Positions 25,678 to 39,000 are shown, counted from the first letter of the stretch. The stretch: DNA of 64,000 nucleotides from Onchocerca lupi (GCA_028564675.1 JAOVVO010000404.1:1-64000); one strand, 5' to 3'. Notes: generated by a model not told the origin, from the sequence alone. Numbers and translations are program-made.

Positions 25678-28538
25678 TCAAGACGATGTCCATTCCGGTC
25701 GACGCTTTTCCAGAAATGCTTTCATACCTTCTTTTAAATCTTTCTGAAAAAAAGAAAATCATTAATATTGAAAAAAAGAAAACCATTAACATTGATTTGA
25801 AGCTCGAATTAAATTGATCTCTATGATTTAAAATCTTCTAAAAATCCGAGTTGAACATTTCAAGCAAGAATAGCAAATGTTATTTAGTGTCAAAAATGAT
25901 TACACATCGCAGAAGATTCATCCATTGTGAAAACACTACGTTATAATTTAAAAATATAAATTAAGTCACACTTTTCACATTACTTAATTGCAAATCAAAA
26001 AAAGAAAAACGACAGTTGAACATAATCAGAACAAAATTATATAAAATAAATTAATTTAATTACAAATTTGAAATATACATACCGTCGCAAAAGTGGAATG
26101 AAATAGTTGGCTTTCATATCGAAGACCCTCTTGAAGGAAGGTTTCATAGGAATGATTAACAGCATCTTTCACAAGTGATACTATTAGCGGTGAATGTTCA
26201 CTAATTTTTTCGGCTGTTTTTATAGCTTCCGATTCAACCTGAAAAATTTTCAATTCGATGAAATTAGATAATGTTGTAAAATTATACTGAATAAAATTTT
26301 TATATAAGTGAGTATGCACTCATCATTATTCAATTTAAACTTTCAAAATTTGACTCGAACTCAACTCTTTGCATCCGCGATGTGATTTCATGCAAAATAC
26401 ATTGGAATTGGAAAATCAGCTAAGTTCGAAGTTGAAAAAACAGCTGTTTTAGATGAAATGTGGAAAAGATTACTTGGTCAACAGGAAATACTTTTGAAAT
26501 AAGACCACGTTCTTTTGCTTCATGTGCTCCTATGGGTATTCCTGTCAAGCATACTTCCATCGCCAAAGACTTACCAGTAACACGTAACCATCTTTGTGTA
26601 CCACCAGCGCCTGTAAAATGTATTTGTCAGCACTCAGAGTTCAAAGTAATTTCTTAAATTATTAGAAGGATAATCCATATTCCACCTTCTTCATTTCATA
26701 AACTGACTGGAAATCACTTTTCAGCAACCAAAAATAATCGAACCGCAGTTCCAAGCGTACTTAAAAATAGAGTATGGGGAATATTTCTCCTTATCTAATA
26801 TTTGCGTGGAGAACAAGTTTATGGCTCCAGAATGTTATGTGGTCCAGAAATGAATTTTAAATTCATAATCAAACTCCGTTTTTGTAAAGTTCATCCAGCA
26901 ATTCATGTCAATGAATCCATTTATATACAGTGCCATTCACTCCTGGGGAGAGTTATTGAGATATTGTTAAAAATATCTTTTCTGATTCCTGGTCAATGGT
27001 AAAAGGAGTACAGCAAGAATGCATAAGCATTATCAATGTTATCCATGAAAGTATTAGCAATAAATGCAAAACTTACCTGGTATGGTTCCGATGATAACTT
27101 CTGGTTGCCCAAATTTAGCTTCCTCTCCGGCATAAATTATATCACACATCATAGCTAATTCGCAACCACCACCAAGTGCATGGCCATTTACGGCAGCAAT
27201 AATCGGTTTCTTCATCTTTGATATTTGGGTCCAGTTTTGCAATGTATTTCTGGATGATACCGCCTCATGTTGAATAGCAAATAACTCTTTTATATCGGCT
27301 CCTACTGTAATGCATATAAATGATTTAGTTTAAAAATCATCTCGATTCAACAGAATTCAACTAAGTGACTCATATAGTTTTATTTTTAACGTTAATCTTT
27401 CGTTACAGAATGCCGTATCCATTAACGTAGATACAAATAAAATAAATAAAAAGATCCTACTGTAAACGGAATGCCTACCACATCCTATTCAGACAATAAA
27501 TAAGCTTCATATTAAACGACAATTTGCAAAAAATTGAAAGCTTCTGTCAGAGTGAGGCTTTTTCCTTTAATCATATATATTACAAGTAAAGAAAATCCGT
27601 GTCAGAAATAAAGATGGTGCATTAGTAATTCTTATCATTATAAATAATTTTCTAGAAGTAAAATTAATTAAATAGTCATGAAAAAACTTCACTTCAAATC
27701 TATCAAAAATAATTTCAACAAAATGAATGCTATATCAAATAGTTAATTTAACAATTTTCTCCAAAATTATCTATAAAAATATAAGATTAGAGCAAAAATA
27801 TATGTCTGACTTGAGAATACACGTTTGGAACCTGTTAATACCACTGCACCAACTGAAGTATCATTATCGAAATTAACCAATGCATCTGAAAGCTACAAAA
27901 CGAAAATCTGTCTTTCCTCTTTTTACTAAAATAACTCCCTTTTAAAATAAATGAAAGTTGTAAGGATGGGGTTTTGAAAGAAACTTTCATTTCAAACATT
28001 ATGTATCAGTGGCAAATTTTCCATTTTTTGGGATTTCTTCAAATACTTCTTTAAAATTTTTCCTTTAACACCTTTCCTGCTATTGGTATCGAACTTTTGT
28101 TACTATGATATATAATATTCCACTGATTCAGATATTCACATATCTTTTCCAATTAATATTCTTTTTCCCTTTAGAATGATTAGGTCTTCCATGACATACC
28201 TCTTGCATAAGTTGGCTGCACAATGCATTTAACGCTTTAGGTCTATGAAGTTTAATTAAACCAACATTCTCTTTATCACCGACCTTTTCGATTTTGATCA
28301 TATGCATTGCAGCTGCAAACAGATAGATAAGCCATATAAACGAAAATTTGAAATATCAGCGAAACAAACGTAAAGCTAGTATGGAACATTAAATAGCAAA
28401 ACATAATGTAAGTCACAGTTACAGAAGAAGGATTTTGCACTTACAAGCAAAGTTACATCGTTGAAATTGCCACGGAATTGATAATATTTTAGTCGAACTG
28501 CTGGCCAATAGCCATAAATTCCGTACAACTTTTGACAT
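25678..28538 (-). CDS. ech-6: Mitochondrial short-chain enoyl-CoA hydratase
   Basis: Exons on minus: 28538-28445, 28312-28200, 27892-27811, 27304-27077, 26610-26474, 26238-26083 and 25743-25678. They total 876 nt, 291 aa, nearly the length of human ECHS1. The enzyme hydrates trans-2-enoyl-CoA in beta-oxidation and in valine breakdown in the mitochondrial matrix. The first 31 residues are rich in S, R, K and L without acids, as in a mitochondrial targeting peptide. Crotonase signatures are present: HRPKALNAL, GADIKEL (about 98-104, oxyanion hole), GGGCELAMMCDIIYAGE with Glu145, and PEVIIGTIPGAGG with Glu165; these match the two catalytic glutamates. ATG was chosen because it lies 3 bases after a TTTTAG acceptor, likely a trans-splice site. 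The third exon ends in a GTCAGA donor, which I inferred from frame and homology. Confidence 0.92.
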
Positions 28539-28884
28539 CTCCTAAAATCATTTTATCAACTGATTAAGCTAAGAAAATTGTTTCGAATACCACAATAAAT
28601 GGAAGAACCGTTAACGAATGAGCGCCGGGTTGTTCCCAACATCGAATAATCAAGAATGGCAGAATTTTATCACGAAAAAAGATAAGATGATTACATTATC
28701 AATTTTTTTGATCAGAATTCGAACAGTGAGAAGACATATACCAGAAATCCAATCCGGAATATCTGGTGACCGAATTTTGATTATGGCAGTTTTCTCTTCT
28801 CTCATCATCATGAAATAATCCCCTATGTGCTTACCTATCCAACAAAACGTAAGAATATTGCCATATTTCATACTTCCTCATCGA
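28539..28884. other. Spacer upstream of the hydratase gene
   Basis: About 350 bp separate the GPCR-like stop codon from the hydratase ATG, both on the minus strand. A TTTTAG acceptor next to the hydratase ATG suggests trans-splicing. Co-transcription with the gene upstream is possible but not shown. Overlapping frames on both strands at 28618-28871 have no domain support. Confidence 0.4.
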
Positions 28885-29443
28885 TTATTGAATATTCGAG
28901 CAGAACCGAAACTCGTGAACTCTTCTCCGCAAATATTTGTGAAAAATTCTTTTGAACCAGGAAAATGATAAATTTCACGAAAAAAGTTGTAGATGTAATT
29001 CGGTATGTGTTGGCACGAGTTTTTTTCAGTTCGTCAATATAAAGCCTAATCTATCTAAATGAAGCCTAGGCTAGTCTTGTTGAACTGAACATAGTTTCTA
29101 ATCTAGGCCTATTTCGTAAATCCTTTCTTCTTTAATCTAAATGTATTCTTTACAACGGATGGAAATTGTCAAAAAATAAAGATATATTTTTTATTAATTA
29201 CTCAAGAGAGGTATACTGTTTGTTAATTACTACTCACCTAAGATAAATAAAAAAGTGAATGAATTTTATCAGAAAATTATCCATATTAAGTATAAGCACT
29301 GTTAGCCAAGTAATATCTGTTGGTGGTGGAAATATGTTGTCTGCAGTAGTAATTAAAAAAATGTAAGATAGGCAAATTATGCCTAAAGATAGTGAAATTG
29401 TCATGTATTGTTTATGTGCTCTATTTATATATTTTCTATTCAT
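28885..29443 (-). CDS. C-terminal exons of a GPCR-like receptor (TM6-TM7-helix 8)
   Basis: Two minus-strand exons join in frame: about 29443-29238 (strong GTGAGT donor) and 28948-28885 (stop TAA). The peptide has a basic lead (KYINRAHKQY), a hydrophobic helix (SLSLGIICLSYIFLI), a short loop (NIFPPPTD), a second helix ending NFLIKFIHFFIYLR, then a basic helix-8-like segment IFHKYLRRRVHEFRF and a short tail. This order is typical of transmembrane helices 6 and 7 and the C-tail of nematode rhodopsin-like receptors. I could not find exons for TM1-TM5 in the 1.1 kb upstream before the next gene, so the gene is either truncated or has exons I missed. The upstream border is uncertain: acceptors near 29428 and 29443 are possible. 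Confidence 0.42.
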
Positions 29444-30597
29444 AAATTTAATAATATATTTTAATTAAATTTACATTTATTTATACGATTTCTTAATTTC
29501 TATTCATTTCATTTCTGAAAATAAATGAAAGGTACGAAATAATATGAGTGAGGAAAAAATTATGAAAAAATGAAATAGACAAGCATCATGAATTGATACA
29601 GAAATTGATATTATCATTAGGATATAAAAACAGTATTAAAAGTGTGAAAAAAAAAAAAAGGTTGTAAGTTGATGTAAACGTTTTGAAGTTGCAAACATTT
29701 CTTTTTCTTTTTTCTTTTAGTTTTAATTTTGATTAAAATCTGTACGAATGCAATATCAAGGATGATATCTTCTGACTGTGATTGATTAAGTTTTAGAGGA
29801 AGCTTCCATTTTCTCAATCACTAATTGCTGCTAAAGCTATTTAAAACAAAATAAATTTGAAATAAATTTGAATTTTTAAATGCGCTTTTTCAGGATATTT
29901 CTGCTTCTTTCCCATATCAGTCGTTTCAGTAATTTTTTCCACCACTCTGAGATATAAAATTTGCTTACGAAACTCTTCTATTTTCATATTACATTAAATA
30001 ACAAATATATTTTTCATGCAAAGATTTTTCTTTCTTTTCATTTCAGCAGTAATCTTTACACTTTATACATAGTAATATGTATAATTTGATTTTTGATCCA
30101 TTTGATAAATCCAATTTTTGATGATTATCGATTATTTGCTTGTCTATTGGTTATCATTCGAAAAATGCGAAAAACTTTATATTGAAAGTTAAATTGTGTG
30201 CAAAAGATTTTATTTTTTCCAGCAAGCATAATTTTTCCGGATAGCATAATCTATTGAAATGTAAAAAAAAAAAAAAAAGAAAAAAACAAATTAAATGATG
30301 AATTTTATATGTACTGCTACAGTATTTCGATTTCATATTTACCAAATGATGTATAATCAATATCAGCAATAAAATACGATTAATATATAAAAAAAAAAAG
30401 AAAAAACAAACAATTAGTATCCTTTAAGCATCAAGTGGAGATAACTTCTTCAAATTATACATTTTACATAGTTTATGCTATAACATGTAAAGTAAAACCA
30501 ATAAACTAATTTGTATCTTCCTAGAATCGATATTTATCTAATATTTGCCAAAAATGATATACAAATCAATATGATAAATAGTTAATAGAATCAACTT
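29444..30597. other. Intergenic or missed exons
   Basis: AT-rich, with A tracts at 30262-30277 and 30389-30399. A short minus-strand frame starting at 29997 (MKIEEFRKQILYLRVVEKIT...) reads like coding sequence for about 48 codons and could be an intracellular loop of the receptor at 28885-29443, but no donor that joins it was found. Confidence 0.3.
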
Positions 30598-31463
30598 TCA
30601 ATTTTTAAAATTTCCATGTATTTCCTTTGTGTTGTTTAGCTGTTTCATAGGTTTAACATATATTTCGTTACTTTGATAAGTCCAATTAACTGGTGGTGAT
30701 AAGTGTATCGTGAAGACGGGATTCCTATCAGACATCACTCCTAAAATATTGAAAGGAAATACATCGTTTCTTTAATTTTCCAAACATTTTAACAATGGTG
30801 TAAATGTTTATCTGCTAAAGCATTTCATCTGAAAATCCAAAAAAATATTTCTACTGTAACTTTTTGCAAAACTTTTCGAGTCTATTTCAAGGCTTAACCG
30901 AGGATTCAGTAAATTTAGCTCATTTGAATCAAATTTAACTCTCATTTTCTGCAAAATTCAACTATTTCTATTTTTGAAAGCACGAAGTTAAACAGACAAA
31001 TGCCAACGATCCACAATTAATGTCTAAAAAAAATTCAAATGATAGCTGGGACATATTGAAGTCTTATATAAAAAAAGCGACTAGCTAAATAGAATGGAAG
31101 CAATAATAATCTAAGCGTAGAAAGTTTTAGAAATAATCCGAAGATAATCCAGGATATCAGTTATGATTATTTTCATAACTGATATCATGGATTATCATTA
31201 GACGATGTATTTATGGCTGTATTTAATTACTGTAATTGAATTATCGGACGGAACGTAAAACACAAATCGAGTGAATCTCTTTGAAATTCTGCAGAAATTT
31301 TACATTGAATAATAATTATCCATTTCTGATCGCTAATTGGCAAAGAGTTGAAGATTAGAAAATTACTATCAATGCTTAAAAAATGAATCAGAGACAAACC
31401 ATTTGTTGGAATACAGCTGAAGACAATTTGCATAGCCAAAACAATTGTCAAAAATTTCCGCAT
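30598..31463 (-). CDS. Small secreted protein, two exons
   Basis: Exon 1 (31463-31400) encodes a clear signal peptide, MRKFLTIVLAMQIVFSC, then IPTN, and ends in a GTTTGT donor, phase 1. Exon 2 (30740-30598) follows an ATATTTTAG acceptor and continues in frame to a TGA stop. The exons sum to 207 nt, 68 aa. The mature chain of about 50 residues has sequons NWT and NNT and no conserved cysteine pattern. No family is recognised. The 660-bp intron contains a long hairpin at 31143-31196. A third exon cannot be excluded. Confidence 0.5.
31143..31196. repeat. Inverted repeat, 23-bp arms, one mismatch
   Basis: Left arm 31143-31165 and right arm 31174-31196 are reverse complements except for one base, with an 8-nt loop. 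It lies in the intron of the small secreted gene at 30598-31463. Confidence 0.85.
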
Positions 31464-32701
31464 ATTTTTCTGTCCAAATGATTTCAGGAATTAACACAAA
31501 TGTATGTGTATGTTCGACAAACTTATGGAAATATACAAATCATTGGAATTCACTGAAAGCATTATATACATTTCACAACAATTATTGAAATTTTATGAGT
31601 AAAAGAAAATTGCTTCTTTCTATTTCAATACCATTTTGTATGAAAAATGTTTGAGAAATATGGTGAAAAATGAGCAGGAGACAAAAGAAAGAAATGAACA
31701 AAAATTACGGCACAAAGAAGATCGCAAAAGTTTTTTTGCAAACAATTTGATATTTGTGAAAGTTTTATTGGGGAATTTATGAATAGCATCCAAAGAATAC
31801 TGGAAAAACGTTAATTGCTCACTGCACAAATAAAATTTCGATTAGCTGCGAATTTTAATAAATTGATCTATATTCACGAAAAATTCACCATACTTTGAAT
31901 TGTTTACTTATAATATTATTTACATCGAACCATTCAATAATTCATCTTGACATTTTCCTTGAATTAACATGCAACTTAAAAATTCTTTTTTTTTTTTTTT
32001 TTTTTTTTTTTTGTCTTATGCCAACTAACCATACCATTTTCTGTTTTCGTTTATTATTTGACTCATATGTTCAAAGAACAATTTTTGTAATTATTGGGAG
32101 AAGATATTTTTCAAAATAATCACACTGAAGTGAAATTTTGGAATATATTTAACATTTCATTATAAATAAGTCATTATTTAACAAAATTTAGTTAACAATG
32201 TTACATTCTTTCTTTCTTTGTAAACAATTATTTGAATGACAAATTTCGGAAATATTCCTTTCAAATCAAGACAAAATTACTTAATATTTTAGGTAAAGAT
32301 ATATTCCATGGAAAAAAATGTTTACGGAATTCAATATTTTTCTGTTTATGATAATCGCAACATAAATTTGATGATATATATATATGGTTCTTTTCTAAAA
32401 AAAAGATAATATATTCTAAAATTATTCATTTCAATTAAATATTATTGAATTTTTAGCAATTTATGAAAATTTATTAGGTAATCGAATTGAAGAGGAAAAT
32501 GTTTGGTAAAAACAGTCAATTTATGCTTTTTATTCGGAAAATTCTAAAATGGTACTTGCTAAAAGTAGTAAGCTTATTTCACCAAAATAATCATTTATTA
32601 TTTGTTAATATTTTAAATCCAAATTAATGAAGATCACAGATAAGATTGGAATTTTTCTTAAGTATTTTGCAAATTAAGTTAGAAGTATTTTGATTTAAAA
32701 T
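31464..32701. other. Intergenic, no gene recognised
   Basis: AT-rich with a T tract at 31986-32012. Short frames on both strands are without support. It should carry the upstream region of the secreted gene on minus. Confidence 0.45.
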
Positions 32702-33886
32702 TTGAAGGAAAAAAACTGGTGCAAAAAATTTAAAATTAGAAATGGTTTTAGATTTGCTTATACATTTTTATTGCTAGTAATGTTTTCGGTACTGTGTATT
32801 TTCAATATAATCACTTTCTCAATCTCGAACTATTCCGAATCATCTTTTATCATCGATTGGCTTAAATCTAAACCAATCATCATCTTCATGATTATCATAT
32901 CAGTAATTGGTTCACTCCCACTGATCAACGTTCCACTTATTGATATTCATAATAATGCGATTTCTTAGTCTCAGTAAGTTGTTTTTCACATTTTTTTTTT
33001 AATAATTTTAATTTGATTCAGTTCAGTTTGTTTGTTTATTCAAAATTCATTAAGATAATTGTAGAAAATGGGTTACTATCTAACTCACCGTTGACTTTTA
33101 TGATATACTGCTAATTTAAAATGCTCGGTTTTTAAATTTTTCAAAATCCTTACTTCTTTTAAAATATTTCTTTTAAATAAGATTAAAAATTTGCGGAGAA
33201 CATTGTAGATGTTTATCTATTAGGTTTTCGTGAAAAATATTTAGAAGTTTAAATTTAAAAGAAAAAAATTGAGAAATTTTGATTGCATGAACATTCAAGA
33301 TACTTGAGTTTTCAACTCTAGAATCATCTGATGTTTATAGTATCAAAATTTTCAAAAATTTGAAAATTTGAATTCCCTGTTTCATTTGATAAAATTGATA
33401 AGATTCTAAATTTTTTACCAAAAATAAATCAATCAATTGTGTCAAATTTTATTTTGGAAACGTTTCTATCTATTCTGTCATCAAAACTACACGATCACTT
33501 AAGATAACGAAAACTTCACGGAGACTTAAATAAGAATCGTCTGAATCATCTCAAACAGAATTACAATTTCATTCTTCAAATTATTCTATCAACTTTACGT
33601 ATTACTGGAAAACACTGATAATTGGAATTTTCAATATGGATTTGAAAGTGATCAAGGAGGAAAATAGAATGGATATGAAATATTCTAACATATATATTCC
33701 AACATTCCAATCATTTATTCATATAGTTTGTGAGAATTTTATTTTAATTTTTTGAAAAATTCTTTCAGATTACCCGCAATCGCTCGATTTTCAGGAATTA
33801 TACATGCACTCTTATTTCTGCCATTGTTTCTAATGCAAATGCATGTACTTCATTCATGGTTTGAATCGTATCGAATGGAAAAATAA
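32702..33886 (+). pseudogene. Possible multi-pass membrane protein with in-frame stop
   Basis: The first segment, open to 32965, encodes a basic stretch and two hydrophobic helices (FAYTFLLLVMFSVLCIF and PIIIFMIIISVIGSLPL). A second segment, 33769-33886, after TTTCAG, encodes another helix (IIHALLFLPLFLMQMHVL) and ends in TAA. The natural donor GTAAGTTG at 32976 joins the two in the correct frame, but a TAG at 32966-32968 interrupts the frame three codons before it. Either the first segment is a real terminal exon and the second belongs to something else, or the gene carries a nonsense change. No ATG begins the first segment, so an upstream exon is missing. Family unknown. The gene would converge tail to tail with the one at 33988-34412. 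Confidence 0.3.
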
Positions 33887-33987
33887 TAAAAATTTTATTA
33901 TCAATTCATAATTTTTGTTAATATAAAAAGTGTATGAAAAAATATATCCAACAAAGTTACACAGCAGTGATAAATTTCAAAATAACT

Positions 33988-34412
33988 TCAATTTTGAAAC
34001 AAATTATTGATAAAGCAAAACTTGACAAAATGTTTATCTAAGATTTCTAGATGCTCAAAGATTACCATGGAAAGGATGATAAAACTAAAGCTGAATATCT
34101 GTAATTTTTAATCGCAAATTACAAATTGAAAAAAATTTTTAAAGTAATTTTTATAAAATGCCATCTTAACCCAATCGGAGCCAAGAGAAGATGCAATAGG
34201 AAACGGATTAAATTTACTGTCCGAAATGGAGACGATTTATAGTCTCATTCTTTAAGTGAAAAATCAAGGAAAAAAATCAATCGAATTGATTTTAATATCA
34301 CTTGAATCGATTTTAATTTGAACAAATTTTCATCAAATTTTGCTTTCCTCTCATCACGAATAATTTTGAAATAACTGGAAATATCGATTTTTCCAGTGAT
34401 GTCCACAGACAT
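33988..34412 (-). CDS. Possible small protein, 81 aa, three exons
   Basis: A TTTTCACAG acceptor (ending at 34421) lies eight bases before an ATG at 34412. Proposed exons are 34412-34324, 34216-34171 and 34098-33988, with phases that agree and a sum of 82 codons. The N-terminus is MSVDITGKIDISSYFKIIRD, followed by a charged stretch, then FNPFPIASSLGSDW and a hydrophobic segment (IFSFSFIILSMVIF) that could span a membrane. The donors are weak (GTTCAA and GTTAAG). If the last intron is not used, exon 2 stays open for about 20 more codons and stops. I do not recognise the protein. Confidence 0.33.
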
Positions 34413-34420
34413 CGTCCCTC

Positions 34421-36010
34421 CTGTGAAAAGAATTTCTAACCTTTGCCATTTTTGCACAAAATTTAACGATCAAATAAATTTTATTGTATGAAACGGGAAA
34501 GAAAAAGAATACAAAAAGCAAAAAAAAAGCAACGATCGATTTGTTTGCAACAACTCACTTACATATTTACTAATAAACTTAAATTGGAATACGACAACAT
34601 TCTTAAGGTACCATTCGAGTGAATCCATTACACGATATTCTGTGATTCAAATTCAGGTTTTATAAAGCGCAATAGATTAGATTACTCAATATTACAAACT
34701 TTTGTTTACTCTTTTGTTTACATCATTTGAGAAAGATGCTTATTGGAGTTAACCATAAGTATATTTACACAAGATGGCCATACTTGATTACAATTTTGTT
34801 ATCAGAATCATCAATCGTCATTCAAGGCATGTGATTGTTTACAAATGAAGAAACATTGTTAACTAAAATTTGATAAATAATGCTTATTTTTAATGAATTA
34901 TAAAGTACATTCCAACATCTAGCTGCACGATGATACAGTACTGAATATTGGAATTATTTACTTTTTTCTTTCCATATGATATTTGAATAATTAAGTGGAA
35001 AAAAAAAAAAACGAAAAACAAAATAATTGTCGATTCAGCAACATTTTCAACAAGCCAATAAAATAGGATTAAAAAACTAATATATATAATTTGAAATTTA
35101 AATTTAAAAATTGAAATTTCGAATTTCTTACTCTAATATAACTCAATCTCTACCATGTACTGCTTATGTCATTGAACAATACATTCCTGGACAATCTAAA
35201 TCAGAAAATCTTAGAAATATGAGTTTCACTGTAAAACTGAATGTAAAAAATTTTTAAGCAAAAAGCAACATCACGTCGTTGATATCAGATATTGATTATT
35301 TTAATTATGATTATGTTCAGATTGTGATTATGATTATGCTGATGATGATATTTTACAACAATAGTGACACTATTACTTGCCATAAATCATTTAGTCTTTA
35401 ATTTCGAATTATTTGTATCAAAAAAAAAAAAAAAAGAAAAAAAAATCGAGACAAAATTCAAATTATTCACATATTGCTGAATGTTTCATTTGCCATAATG
35501 TGACGAAGTCTTACCAATTTTTTGAAATTTAAAATTTTCCTTCGATAATTAAAAAATCTTATAATTAGCTATGGTTACACGGAGATAGATTGTGTTCATT
35601 CATAGCTGCAGACAATGCAAATAAAGAAAGAATGCGATTAAATTGGAGAGAGCAGAGAATAATGAAATTGGATGACATAGTATATTTTCTGAGAGGTTGA
35701 AAAACATAATACTACGAGTAGCAGGTGAAAAAATCGGGATTCGGGGAGTTTATTCCGTAGGATTTTGCGAAATCGCACACTTTGGATCGTAAGAATTAAT
35801 GAGCGGAAAATTTATAAATCAAATAGTTATTCAGGAAAAAAGACGGAATGATTCTGTCTATTATTAGCCGGATTTCTTTTCGAAATGAGTTGTATCCGAT
35901 ACGTCAGTTTACGTCAATCAATGCTACTTATCATTATATCCGATGATTATTCTGAGGAGAGGAGGGAAAGAGGAGAAGTCGTCATAGCGTAAAATTTTGT
36001 CTTTTATTTC
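34421..36010. other. Intergenic, promoter region of the mannosidase gene
   Basis: AT-rich DNA between two divergently transcribed genes. It contains A tracts at 34999-35011 and 35420-35434 and a slightly less AT-rich, purine-rich stretch from about 35690 to 35980 that may be the promoter. No coding region recognised. Confidence 0.45.
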
Positions 36011-36018
36011 AGGGAACA

Positions 36019-39000
36019 ATGAATAAAACAACCAATTATAAAGCTGCACTGTTCAAAAATGAGCGTACAACTGTTGAACGAGTGGAGAAGTTTATTTCCG
36101 AACATTATTTCAAGGATTGCAACTTACGTGGTCGTCTTTACGGGCGATCATATCCAGTTCATGTGAAACATTGCGATTTTGGTTCGGATATCGTCACTTT
36201 TCATGAAGCTGTTGAAGCTCTTTCGATTCGAGGTAAGCATTGAGATCATTGAGATCACTTTACATAATATTTTTCTGTATAAGTTTTTTTTTTTGTTATG
36301 TTTTAATGCTTTACTTAAGGATTTTCAAGTAAGCTAAGTATTCAGTCTTCTGCGATTTGGTCCCATATTTTGATAGAAAGCAAAATTACATGGCAGTTTA
36401 ACGCTTTATTTGATTACATTTAATTGATCATATTTCTTTCTTCTGCTCTTTTCCCTTGTCCTCATCTCCTCTAAGGATTTGCCTTCTTATTCTTTTCTTT
36501 CAAAATTATTATTATACATTGGAAATGTTTTGGAGCAGAATTTATCTGATCAGTAGTGATTAGATTGATTTAAATAAAAGAATTACGTTTCAGGTGCAGA
36601 AGTAAATGTAGGATTTAAATTTGGTCCAACCTGGACAACACATTGGTTTCAAGTTGACATCAATCTACCTGAGGATTGTCAAAGCGAAACGAAAATTTTA
36701 TTACGTTTCGATCCTAGTTGCGAAGCTCTTTTATGGTCTGTAGATGGTCGACCAATAAAGGGTATTATTTTGCTTCTGATCATTTCATTTTGATTTGCCA
36801 GTAATTCTCGATTTGTAGTGGTCTTTAATTCATATTTGATTACCCCAAGCATTATGCCACACAATGTTCTAGATTTTTTGCAGCCCATCTAATATTACTG
36901 AAATTTCATATAAGTTAAAAAGGTGAAAGTTTTCAAAAATGTCAAGTATTTTTTTTTTCAATTATATTAAGTTAGAGTTAATCTATTCATATAAAATTTG
37001 ATCAAGATATTTTCAAAATAGTCTCCCACTTCAGGTTTGTCTCCGGATTTTGGACGTACAGATCTTGCAATTTCCAATTCTCCTGCTGTACAGAAATTTT
37101 ATATCGAGGCATCATGCAGCGATCGAGGTGGTGACGGTGATGGCAATGCAATAGGACCCGTAAAGATGGATAAATTATTCGAAGTATTTATTGATCGATG
37201 CCGGATATATCATTTAAAATACTTCTTGTGCCCAGCACATTGTATTCCAGAATATAATCCGAAATAAAATAACATAATGAGAGGAATTGCTATTTAATTA
37301 TCATTATAGTTGAAGCGTTGTGAATTAGCAGAATATAATGCAGCAATTTACGATCTTATCATCGATTTCGAACTTCTATTGGAAATGTCAAAAATATTAC
37401 CAAAAGAAGGAGCGAGGCGATATCAGGCCTTGTATACAGCAAATGATATGGTAAAGCATTTGATAGTTATTACACTCTTTTTTGAGATATATCAGTTCAT
37501 CATTTCTATATTACTTAGCATTTCAGATTAATTCTCTTGTTTTATCAAAATTTTCATTGGATGCACAAGTGGAATGTCATTCACAAGCTGAAAAATTTTT
37601 CCGTCAACCAAATGGAGAAAGTCAAATGACGCTGTATGCAATTGGGAATTGTCATATCGATACTGCGTGGTTATGGCGGTAATTCTTCTCATTTTTGAAT
37701 GTGTTAATGTATACATTTTCCAAAATGCTTTTAGATTTCAATCAGTTCTTCGTAGTTTGTATTCACCTTGAATTTAGATATCGAGAAACACCAAGAAAAT
37801 GTGCTCGAAGTTGGTCTGCAACTCTGCGTTTAATGGAGAAATACAAGAGCATGAAATTTGTTGTTTCACAAGCGCAGCAAGTGAGGAATTATCATTGTAG
37901 AATTTTGATGGTGAATTTAGTTTTTTGTGTATAATGTATTTGTCACTATGAAATTCAACCTCTAAACTTTGTCAGAAAGTATGAACAATTAATAATCAAT
38001 GAATAATGCTTTAGTTAGTATGGTTAAAACGGCTCTATCCAAGTCTTTATGAAGACATGAAAGATTTCGCAGCAGATGAACGATTTATTGCAATTGGGGG
38101 AGCATGGGTTGAAATGGATGGAAATTTGCCTAATGGTGAAAGTATGATTAGACAATTATTGTATGGGCAGCGAGAATTCAAAAAATTTTGCGGCGTGTAA
38201 GTTGTGTTCTTAATTATTTATTACTGTGCATTCAAATTTGGTCACAGATGAAATCATAACTAAAAGATCAGACAAAATCATATAGAATGACGAGGTGATA
38301 GAAATTCATATCATATTAATATATTAATAAAGCGATTAAAGGTTTAATATTCCTACCCAATAATAAATAATTCGAATTTTCAGTTTTTCAAAGATATTCT
38401 GGTTACCCGATACATTTGGTTATTCTGCACAACTCCCGCAAATAATGCAACATTGTGGAATGCAGTACTTTGTCACTCAAAAAATGAGCTGGTCGATAGT
38501 TAACAAATTTCCGCATCATTCATTTCGGTGGGTTGGTATTGATGGTACTGATGTAATCGCTCATTTTCCTCCAAATCATTACGTATCACAGGTATATTCA
38601 TTTCGTTCCTTTCATATATTTCAATATTATATAGGATGTTCAAAGTATAGATATACTTTCGAAAAGTCATTGATATTATCCCATATCTTAGCTTATATGG
38701 AATTGTTTTCAGATTACAGTGAAAGAATGCTTGGATTCTCGAGATAATTTTACAGATCATGGACGTTCCAACATAGCAATGATGCTCTACGGATTTGGAG
38801 ACGGAGGCGGAGGACCAAATAAAGATATGTTGGAAAGAGCTGAGCGTTTAGCAGATTGTGATGGAGTACCTCGAGTGCAACATGCAACACCTCAAGAATT
38901 TTTCACAGAGGTTTTCAAAATGACAAGTTTTCGTTTATTTCTTGAATCATTTTTATTTCTGATCAGCTTTTCAGCTGGTAAAAGATATGGACAATTTACA

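Noticed and set aside
28618..28871. Overlapping frames upstream of the hydratase gene
   Set aside because: No domain. The region lies between the receptor-like stop and the hydratase trans-splice site.
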